From NCBI GenBank assembly GCA_944739405.2, contig OX123197.2, positions 53,668,047 through 53,732,046 of the forward strand: a stretch of DNA of 64,000 nt, given 5' to 3'. Positions 45,532 to 53,998 of this stretch are shown one piece after another (position 1 is the first letter of the stretch; every line of letters begins with the position of its first letter). A program made the translations under genes and the position numbers. The stretch is from Euclidia mi (taxonomy: Eukaryota > Arthropoda > Insecta > Lepidoptera > Erebidae). Under the pieces are notes generated by a model that made no database searches, was not told the DNA's origin, and saw nothing but the letters and a program-made list of their open reading frames with translations.

Positions 45532-46676
45532 GCAGCGGTGGGATTGGAACAGCATTTCTCCAACGTGCTTACCCAACCTCCTGAGGCTACGGAAAGTGAA
45601 TATTTTCGTGATTCTGCTACACCACGTGGCGAAAATAGTGGCATTGAAAATTCGAGAAAAAACGATCAAAATACTACCCCACAAATGGAAGATCGTTTAA
45701 CAGCTACACCTAGTGACATGTGGACAACATTTTTTCGCGGTATGGCCGAGAGTTTTCGAAATAATGCTGATTTATCAACTCCGAAAACCAACGAGAAGAA
45801 AATGAAACCGAGCGACGTCTACATACCGTCCTTCGACCCCGACGATTGTGAATTCACAGCTGCTCAGTAGTGCGACGAAATAGACCATCACCGTACTGAA
45901 AATTCGTGGACCGATTACGAGACGCGAAACGTTGCGTTTACACATCTGCGAGGCCGAGCACGCAAATGGGCCTCTAAGTCGTACCCATTGTGCAAAACGT
46001 GGGATGAAGCAAAGGAGCGTTTATCAAGACAGTTTGCGGCGACCAAGAGATTTCATGACCTTTTTCAAGATATGGTGCAGTATAGCAGCGATCGTGCCAG
46101 AACCTACGTGGAGTACTCAACTAACAAGCTTGCCATGATCGACCGATTGGAGACTGCTTGGAGTGAAGCTAACAAGATCGAAGTTGTTATTTCGGGTATT
46201 TCGGATACTCAGGTACGTTCAGATTTGTTAAAAAATACGCCTGCTGACTTCATAGCACTTGATAGACATCTTGGTACTTACCCGAAAATTAAAAGTTACA
46301 AAAGACCCCTTAGTTCACAAGCCGGTCCGAGTGAATATAAGCGTCGCAAACAAGATTCTAACGATCGTATTACGTGTCATAGTTGCGGTAAGCCAGGGCA
46401 TTACCAACGTAATTGTAAATCGCGAGTAAAACCTACAGGTGCGGTGCGTAGCGACTCCCCTAGAATCTCTGCGACTAGATCAAATGAGAAAAGCCCAGTA
46501 GAGTGTTCCTATTGTCATAAACTAGGCCATACAGAGCAAGTGTGTTTTTCTAAACAGAGAGATGAAAAATTAAAGATATCAAGTGCTGCAAAGTCAGTTA
46601 ACCTGTGCCTGCAATCCGAAGCCCCGTTAGTCGAAATAAATGTTTATAGGTTGATGATTATAGGTTACAAGTTCTC
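45481..46676 (+). pseudogene. gag: gypsy-3 Gag, opening inside the LTR
   Basis: ATG 45481 sits in good context ('aacaacatggcg'). The first 17 codons are LTR sequence and the next six are primer-site sequence. The core includes PSFDPDDCEFTAAQ, a TAG replacing an expected Trp at 45868-45870, RGRARKWASKSYPLCKTWDE and SRQFAATKRFHDLFQDM. Two zinc knuckles follow, CHSCGKPGHYQRNC and CSYCHKLGHTEQVC. Near 46640-46660 a short duplication ('ttataggtt' twice) shifts the frame before the protease. A shorter product from ATG 45685 is possible, so the LTR start is likely rather than proven. Confidence 0.82.
45532..45550 (+). promoter_or_regulatory. gypsy-3 candidate primer-binding site (tRNA-Leu, displaced five bases; lies in gag)
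   Basis: GCAGCGGTGGGATTGGAAC directly follows the LTR. It agrees at 18 of 19 positions with the complement of the tRNA-Leu(AAG) 3' region as I remember it, starting after the TGGTG that pairs with the last five tRNA bases. The same bases encode six Gag residues. Confidence 0.6.
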
Positions 46677-49600
46677 GTGGACAGTGGTTCCAACTGTTCA
46701 TTGATTCGTAAGAATATAGCTGATGCCCTAACAGGCACGCGAGATTTTACATCCACGCGCCTGACAGGTATTGGCTCGAATACTACCTTTTCGTTCTCCC
46801 GTATAAGTTTGCCTATCAAGATTAATGAAATACACGTAGAAGTGACATTCGTAATTGTAGACTCTCATGTTTTACCCCATGACGTTATAATTGGTCGAGA
46901 CGTTTTTACCCGTCCCGGTTTGAGCTTAACTATCAATAACAAGGGTATCCACATCGCTCGCGAAGTCCATGCTGAAGTTTGTTTATTACAGAATCGTGAC
47001 GTACTGGATATTGATACCGATCTAACTGACTGCAAAGACATTGCTCGATTACGGACAATAATTGGTCGGTTCAGTGATAGTTTTGTGAAAGGAAGTTCTA
47101 ATTCTGTTGTTAACACGGGCGAAATGGAAATTAAACTTAAAAATCCGAATAAAATTGTACAGCGTCATCCCTACCGTCTAGCTCCAGTAGAACGCGAAGC
47201 CATGAAAAATATCATCGCTGACCTTGTTTCGAAAAATATTGTGCGAGAGAGCTCTTCGCCTTTCTCTAGCCCAGCCATATTAGTTAAAAAGAAAGACGGC
47301 TCCGATAGACTTTGCATAGATTATAGGGAGTTGAATAGCAACACGGTTCGTGATAATTATCCCCTACCCATCATCTCTGACCAAATAGATAGTCTTGGCC
47401 AGTCTTGTGTATTCTCGACTTTAGATATGGCGTCAGGATTTTATCAAATACCCATCTCTAGTAATTCTGGCTCCATCGAAAAGACTGCCTTTGTGACGCC
47501 CGATGGCTCCTGGGAGTTTCTGAAGATGCCATTTGGGCTGTGCAACGCTCCGGCTGTGTACCAAAGAGCTATCAACAAAGCCCTTGGCAAACACAAAGAC
47601 GTTATTGCTACCGTGTACATGGACGATGTTCTTGTGTATTCAAAAATTAAGGAAGATGCGTTTTGTCATTTAGAACAAATTTTAGATACACTATCAACTG
47701 CAGGTTTCTCCTTTAACTGGAACAAATGTAAATTTCTTAAATCGTCCGTAGAGTATTTAGGGTACATTATATCCGAAGGTACAGTTAGACCGAACCCGAA
47801 AAAGGTAGAAGCTCTCACAAATTCTCCTTCACCAAAAAACTAAAGGAATTGCGACAGTTTAATGGCTTAGCGGGGTACTTCCGAAAGTTTATTCCAAACT
47901 TTTCCTCGATTATGGCCCCATTGTACCAGCTCACACAAAAAGATTCTAAATGGGAGTGGAAGAGTGAGCACACAAAAGCCCGCGATACTGTAATTAAATA
48001 CTTAACTTCAGAACCACTACTGACCATCTTTAATCCTTCTCATGATATTGAAGTCCATACGGACGCCAGCTCCCTTGGTTACGGCGCGGTGCTTTTCCAA
48101 AAAGTAGATAATCAACTGAGAGTAATTGAATACTATAGCCAAAGAACGACCGAAGTAGAGAGCCGATATCATAGTTACGAATTAGAAACTTTAGCTGTTT
48201 TCAAATCTCTTAAACATTTCAGGCATTATTTGTTTGGAAGACAATTTAAGGTTGTAACAGATTGCAATAGTCTAAAAGCTTCTCGTCATAAGAAAGATTT
48301 GTCCTCTAGAGTGCACAGATGGTGGGCGTATATGCAAGGCTTCGATTTCGAGGTCGAATATCGCAAAGGCGAGAGAATTCCCCACGTAGATTTCTTAAGC
48401 AGAAACCCTGTTGTAAATAACACCGCGACAGTAAATATTGTAAAAGTAAGACACGATTGGTTGCAAGTAGAACAACGGTTAGATCCAGATCTCAACAAAA
48501 TAATTCAGGCTATAGAAAATGACACTTTAGACGCAAACTTAAGATCATCGTATACAATAAAAGACAACGTTCTACACAAACAATTTCAGTTAGACAAAAG
48601 AACTTTATGTCGCGCTATAGTCCCGAAAAATTATCGATGGCAAATCATTCAAAAATTTCATGATGAACTCAAACATCTAGGCTGGGATAAGACCCTTAGT
48701 AAAATAAGAGAACACTTCTGGTTCCCAAATATGACAACATGCGTAAGAACTTATGTAGATCGATGCTTGCCGTGCAAAGTTAATAAAAAGCCATCAGGTG
48801 CCCGACAGTCATCTTTACATCCGATAGACAAAGTTCCCGAACCGATACATACCCTCCATATCGACACAAGCGGTAAACTAACTGGCTATAGAAATACTAA
48901 GGAATATGTCATCGTAATAATAGACGCCTTTACAAAATATTGTCATTTGACGCCGGTAAAGGACTTAACGGCGAAATCTGCTAGTAATGCACTACGCACT
49001 TTTGTCTCTTTATTTGGATCACCAAATAGGATAATCGCGGATCAGGGCACATCATTTACCGCACAAGAGTTTCAAGACCTGTGCAGAGAGTGGTCTATAG
49101 ATTTCCACGAGATCGCTAGTGGAGTTAGTAGAGCGAACGGGCAAGTGGAGCGGTTTATGTCTGTCCTAACTAATTGCTTCTCTATAACTGAGAACCACGA
49201 ACGTAGGTCCTGGAAGGCGGCTTTAGGCGAAATTCAACTCGCGCTAAACTGTACCGTAGTTAAAAGTACGGGCAAGAGCCCACTTCAATTGTTGATGGGC
49301 TGCAATAAAAGTCCCCCTAAAATTAACGCCTTAGTACAGAAGTACGACAAATTCGATCTCCATGAACTTAGGCGCGAGGCAAAGTTCAGGATGGACGAGC
49401 AGGCCCGTGCCGATAAGGTGCGCTACGATAGGGGCAAAGCCAAGTTACGCCCTTTCAAGACCGGCGACATCGTTTTTGTCGAAAAGAACCCCAGGACAAT
49501 AACTAAATTAGGCGAAAAGTATTCGAATCCCTGCAAGGTAATAGAAGTTTGCGATAACGATAGATACAAGGTAGAGCCAGTAGCTGGTGGACGCATTCAG

Positions 49601-49696
49601 TACGTGTGTCATGAAAAACTGCGCAAGTACCCCGAGAGTTTGGCCGATATGTCCAATCAACTTGAGACTGATAGTAATTGTAGTCAGACAAATTGA
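46660..49696 (+). pseudogene. pol: gypsy-3 Pol: protease, RT, RNase H, integrase (one frameshift)
   Basis: Protease: LVDSGSNCSLIRKN. RT: KKKDGSDRLCIDYRELNS, SWEFLKMPFGLCNAP and YMDD (47616-47627), then VEYLGYIISEGTVRPN. A one-base deletion near 47840 shifts the frame; it resumes LRQFNGLAGYFRKFIPNFSS. RNase H: EVHTDASSLGYGAVLFQ and VTDCNSLKAS. Integrase: HHCC finger (FHDELKHLGWD to RCLPCKVNKK), D in HIDTSGKL, D in IADQGTSF and E in GQVERFM. The C-terminal domain has KTGDIVFVEKNPR and SNPCKVIEVCDNDRYKVE. The rest is open to the stop at 49696. With only one pol lesion the element is recent or was mobile until recently. Confidence 0.9.
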
Positions 49697-49868
49697 ATAG
49701 CTTTGTAATAATGCTGATGATTGATTGTGATTAAAACGTTAAAATTGCCTGCAGAAGTATGCTGTAAGAGATATTTATTTGATACTTTATGGATAATAAA
49801 ACTGAATGATTCGGCAGAAATTGTTTTATAATGGAAATACCCTACTCTGAGCTGTTCTTGAGATGATC

Positions 49869-50190
49869 GAGCATTGAAAGCTCCGCGCTTTGTGCTTCTG
49901 ATGTTTGAGCATTGAAAGCTCCGCGTTTTGTGCTTCTGATGTTTGAGCATTGAAAGCTCCGCGCTTTGTGCTTCTGATGTTTGAGCATTGAAAGCTCCGC
50001 GCTTTGTGCTTCTGATGTTTGAGCATTGAAAGCTCCGCGCTTTGTGCTTGTGATGACTGAGCATTGAAAGCTCTGCGCTTTGTGCTTGCGGCCATTGAGC
50101 ATTGAAAGCTCCGCGCTTTGTGCTTGTGACGGTTGAGCACTGAAAGCTCCGTGCTTTGTGCTTGCGATTATTGGTTATTGAAAGCTGGGA
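49869..50190 (-). repeat. 38-bp minisatellite in the gypsy-3 3' non-coding region
   Basis: The unit 'gagcattgaaagctccgcg' + 'ctttgtgcttctgatgttt' repeats every 38 bases. Starts fall at 49869, 49907, 49945, 49983, 50021, 50059, 50097 and 50135, plus a degraded ninth near 50173. The first five are nearly identical; the right-hand units differ in the last 8-10 bases. Since 38 is not a multiple of three, all minus frames stay open, which explains three overlapping ORFs (173, 104, 86 codons) there. It lies between integrase and the 3' LTR. Confidence 0.92.
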
Positions 50191-50327
50191 TGCGTTGAGT
50201 TCCACGCTCTCTTACCCTTATTGTTCACCGTGTGGAAACTCTATACTTTAAGGTCAAGGCTAACGACATCTGGGACAGCAGCTGATTAAGAAAACGCGCG
50301 AGAACGCGCTCGCTGTCAGTATGGCCG

Positions 50328-50623
50328 TGTCGGAGGAGTGAAGTAATCGGCTTGTTTACGTACTAGTAACGCCATCTGTTGGCGTTTATGACATTTAAAT
50401 CGATTCATTAAGTCAGTAGTTCGAGCCGAGGTTGTCTATGAGTTGTCACTTTTGACGTTTGACATCTGTCAAACGGCAAGGTAAGGCGAGTGATCGAGTG
50501 ACATGACACATTTGACTTCTGGAGCTCGACCGCGTCGGTTGTGCGCACTGATTCTGCCTAAGGACGAACAACATGGCGGACACTAACGATATTTCGGAAA
50601 GAAATCCCTCTACATCTCCGACA
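50328..50623 (+). repeat. gypsy-3 3' LTR
   Basis: Partner of 45236-45531. It ends CCGACA and is followed by TATC (50624-50627). The upstream purine tract is weak. Confidence 0.93.
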
Positions 50624-51972
50624 TATCTAATGAAATGCATGTGATTGATGTACTTACTGTAAATATTCAAGACTGGATAGCTACTGTCCAAAGTGATGAT
50701 GATGAGATCAAAAGAATTAAAGAGATTTTGTCTGATGCGGACACGAAATTTATTGTTGACGTACATAAAAATTATCAGTTGAAAGGTAGTCACGTTTACA
50801 GGATAGTCGAAGGTGGATTACGCTGGGTAGTACCAAAACTAGTCAGATGGCAATTGTTAAAAATGCATCATGATGACGCGGGGCACTTCGGTTATGACAA
50901 AACCTTAACGAGACTCAAAGATTCTTTCTGGTTTCCAAAAATGAGGAGATTCACGAAAAAGTACGTTAATGCATGTTTGGAATGTGCGTTCCACAAAAAC
51001 CCTGGAGGACCTAAAGAAGGATTACTACATCCTATTCCTAAACCAAGTATTCCATTTCATACCATACATGCAGATCACTTAGGCCCATTTGTTCGGTCGC
51101 GGAGAGGCAATATGTACTTGTTAGTGATTGTCGACGCTTTCACAAAATTTATCAATATTAAGCCCGTTAAGAACACAAAAAGTACAACAGCAATTCGGAT
51201 ATTTGAAGACCATTTTAGTTACTTTGGGGCACCAGCACGACTGATTACGGACAGAGGAACATGCTTTACGAGTGCCAAATTTAAGTCTTTTACAAACTGT
51301 TCTAAAATAAAACACATTTTAAACGCAGTGGCAACTCCGCGAGCGAACGGGCAGGTAGAACGCTATAATCGAACTATTTTAGACGCCTTAAGCACTACAT
51401 GTCACGATAAGAGTGACAAAACCTGGGACGATCATGTAGGCGAAATCCAATTAGGTATGAACACATCGACGAATAAGACTACGGGTAAAAGTCCCTCAGA
51501 AATGCTGTTTGGCTATAAAATTATAAATACTTCGGTAAACATACTGAATGATGTGATAAACGAGACGATAGATCGAGTTAGCGGTGATGAATTGACAAAC
51601 TTGAGAAACGAAGTACATGAGAAGGTGGAGAAAGAACAAAGCATTGCAAAGGATCGTTTTGATAAACGTAGAAAATTACCGACAAAGTATAGCGAGGGTA
51701 CACTAGTCAGAGTTGAGAGGACAATGTTTGATAAAGATAGGATTGGCAAGTCTAAGAAGCTTTTGCCTAAATTTCATGGCCCGTATAGGGTTGTTAAAGT
51801 ACTACCTAACGATAGATATGTAGTGAAGGACACTCCGTTGACTAAAAAGGGAAATAAGATGTACGAAAATATCGTTTCCATTGATAAATTACATCCCTGG
51901 CTTAATTTTAAAGGACTTGAAAGCGAAAACGACACCGACGGGGAAAATAGTGATAATGAAACTGATAAATGA
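50624..51972 (+). pseudogene. pol: gypsy-2 Pol, integrase portion (after gypsy-3)
   Basis: This continues directly from the RNase H portion ending at 45235. His/Cys finger: HHDDAGHFGYDKTL to CLECAFHKNPGG. Catalytic core: D in HADHLGPF, D in ITDRGTCF, E in GQVERYN. C-terminal GPY/F module: KFHGPYRVVKVLPNDRYVV, then an acidic tail (ENDTDGENSDNETDK). The frame is fully open to the stop at 51970-51972. The protein would integrate the DNA copy. Here it is cut off from its own start by gypsy-3. Confidence 0.92.
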
Positions 51973-52335
51973 ATGTATAAAGTGTATTATATGTGATGAA
52001 ACGATTTAGAATTTGTATTTTACATTTGAATTTACATTTGAATTTAGATTTATGAATTAAGATGTAGTATCAAGCGTATAGGTCGAGACCGGTGCAGGTG
52101 TCAGTGCAAGTGCAGAAACGAGAGATACCGAGACCGGTATTGCACTGATGTTCTCTGATTGTGGCAGACTGTGCGAATATAAACATTTATAATACAAATC
52201 TATCAACAAGTTAATTTCATATTACCTATTTTGTATGGTATTTTTTAACCGCAATTATTGTAAGAATGTAACTTAGTAAATAGTACTAGAATGTAACATG
52301 GTGTGAGGACACACCACAAAGGAGGATGGCCGAGC
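51973..52335 (+). other. gypsy-2 3' non-coding region and purine tract
   Basis: Non-coding, including near-repeats of 'catttgaatttacatttgaa'. 'aaaggaggatgg' (52318-52329) is the likely purine tract just before the 3' LTR. No envelope gene. Confidence 0.55.
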
Positions 52336-52609
52336 TGTTAGAATAGATTATACTAACGGTCATTATTTTGCATTGGTAAATTACTTTGTACGACATGAGG
52401 GTAGATGAATAGTTTATTGGTTGCTGAACGATTGTATGACGTTTATATAAGTCAGTGTCACAACCGAAACGGCAGTTGATCGCCGCGTGTTGAACTGAAC
52501 GGTCGATGTTCGTCAATCTGTACCACTCTGTGTAATAAATTCGTAGAATAAATCCGATTATTTCCAAGTGATCCGTGCGTATTTTATTGCGAATTGTAGT
52601 GATCCTATA
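52336..52609 (+). repeat. gypsy-2 3' LTR
   Basis: 274 bases, about four differences from 39992-40265, followed by GTTT (52610-52613). Confidence 0.93.
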
Positions 52610-52714
52610 GTTTGGTGAACCTATAGACGGCAATTAATTATGCTCGACAATTTGAAATTACTACTCCAATCCCTGGACACTAAGATAACTATTCATATTA
52701 TGTTTCGTTGTATA

Positions 52715-52900
52715 GACTTTTACCTGTATACTGAAGGGTTATGCAGAGGATTTTAAGATCCCACCTAATAGTAGCCGAGGCAATTGCCGTTATCGGGCAC
52801 ATTGACCGACTCCGTGCTGCTATTGAGAATTCGGAAAACCTTAGTAACGCTTTTGCCCAACCCGGGAATCCGCCAGATCCCCACTGGACCACGGAGGCAC
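52715..52900 (-). repeat. tRNA-derived SINE, copy 3
   Basis: Minus strand: 'ccgtggtccagtgggg', 'ggattcccgggttgggc', 'aaggttttccgaattctc' and 'cctctgcataacccttcag'. It is a degraded member of the 13316 family; box B has decayed. Confidence 0.7.
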
Positions 52901-52944
52901 ATGTGTTTAATATAAAACTATATAGTCTTGTCTATTTACGGCCA

Positions 52945-53077
52945 TTTTCAATATTCGAACTATAGATAGATCTGTAGATTTTAGATTCGTGTTTGACATA
53001 TTTTGTATGGAGCTTATGTCAAAAACTGTCAAGTACGAATCTAAAATCTACAGATCTATCTATATTTCGAATATTGA
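52945..53077. repeat. MITE-like inverted repeat, about 44-bp arms
   Basis: The arms 'attcgaactatagatagatc' ... and their complement (about 52945-52990 and 53034-53077) share 'tagatctgtagattttagat'. The loop includes 'tatggagcttatgtcaaaaa', a word I associate with lepidopteran MITEs. Confidence 0.65.
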
Positions 53078-53165
53078 ATTCCATAGATAAACCACTAAAA
53101 TGCTAACTGGCTGGACTTGTATCTATAAAATTGAAAGTATTGAAAGTACCTACATATTATATATG

Positions 53166-53170
53166 TATAT
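53166..53170. other. Target-site duplication TATAT (left) of the BEL/Pao element
   Basis: TATAT precedes the 5' LTR and recurs at 57947-57951 after the 3' LTR. Confidence 0.8.
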
Positions 53171-53665
53171 TGGTAGCGCCATCTACCTTCACATCTATAA
53201 CTAATCGCATCAACATCAATCGTTCCACGTTCTAGTGCGAGCGATATCATATTTCCGTCCCGCTCTATCCCACTCCCTGGAAGAGGCACTGCCTTGCGCC
53301 TGATTCGTCGACGCGAGGGACAGTTGAGAACATTCCGCTCGCTAAGAACGCCGTCTCGATACCGCTCCGCGCCGCACCGCTGTATGTGATTTACCGCTTC
53401 CACCAAGGAAAACCCGCTCGTGAGTGAAGTGAAAACAATCAGCTGCATCACGAAACACCAGGAGGAAAAGAAACGAAGAAGGTTGTATAAGGTAAGTGCC
53501 TTCCATCCTTGAAATATCCTATACCCACTCAATCACCTCCTCCCGTATCCCTCTCCTCTTCCCTTATTCCTTTCTAGGTGACCCAGAACTCGCCCTAATA
53601 CAGTCCATTCCATTAATCCTTCCCAAGTCGCCTAGAACCCTACGGTTTCGGTGTAAGCCGAACCA
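53171..53665 (+). repeat. BEL/Pao 5' LTR
   Basis: 495 bases. The long antisense ORF here (53095-53532) and its twin at 57420-57812 exist only because the LTR is duplicated. No obvious TATA box. Confidence 0.92.
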
Positions 53666-53998
53666 TTTTTTTGATCCATACGAGTCGGATTCATTTACGT
53701 TTTATACGTTATACCGCTATACCTAGGGAGTTATAGCACCTAGCTATACTCCTAATATATTCACATAACCGTCACATGGTTATTTCCGCCCGCATTAGTA
53801 GGTAAACTTTTATATAGCTACCTACTTATTAAATTATTATTTCTGCAACTATCATAGTTGTCTTATAAATCTCATATTTCAATCAACTTTAATTCCTCTG
53901 CTCTAAGGTGTTGCCTACTTAGCCTACTTAGGTAAAATAATAGGTACATTAGACATTCTTATTTTGTTTCGGTCTCATTAGCTTATACTTACGTAAGC

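Larger units (their letters stand above)
45236..50623 (+). mobile_element. gypsy-3: complete Ty3/gypsy-type element nested in gypsy-2 pol
   Basis: LTRs 45236-45531 and 50328-50623 (296 bases each, TGTCGG...CCGACA, about seven differences). Internal order: primer site inside gag, Gag with two zinc knuckles, protease, RT, RNase H, integrase, a 38-bp minisatellite, 3' LTR. Target duplication TATC. Coding lesions are few: one stop in gag, a short duplication at the gag/protease boundary and a one-base deletion in RT. Confidence 0.93.
39992..52609 (+). mobile_element. gypsy-2: Ty3/gypsy (mdg3/Micropia-like) element carrying two later insertions
   Basis: The LTRs at 39992-40265 and 52336-52609 are 274 bases each and differ at about four positions. 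Internal order: primer site, Gag, protease, RT-RNase H, integrase. Pol is interrupted by a TTAA-flanked insert (42583-44097) and by gypsy-3 (45236-50623). Without them the element would be about 5.7 kb. The RT and RNase H wording (DDQLDRLAGNSLFISLDLAS, HTDASKYGIAGILMQR) and the integrase C-terminal FHGPYRVVKVLPNDRY recall mdg3/Micropia elements (family knowledge, not tested here). Confidence 0.92.

Noticed and set aside
49869..50190. Regular 38-bp repeat resembling a CRISPR array
   Set aside because: Units are directly adjacent with no unique spacers, and the sequence is eukaryotic. It is a minisatellite.
49684..50205. Three overlapping minus-strand ORFs (173, 104, 86 codons) with a repeated KARSFQCS motif
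   Set aside because: They arise from the 38-bp repeat, which stays open in all frames because 38 is not a multiple of three. The repeat explains them; no gene is needed.
52261..52335. Possible envelope-like or extra ORF at the 3' end of gypsy-2
   Set aside because: Only short frames exist between the integrase stop (51972) and the 3' LTR. There is no signal peptide or membrane segment.
53095..53532. 145-codon minus ORF, with a near-identical twin at 57420-57812
   Set aside because: Both lie antisense in the two BEL/Pao LTRs. They are alike because the LTRs are duplicates, not because of coding constraint.
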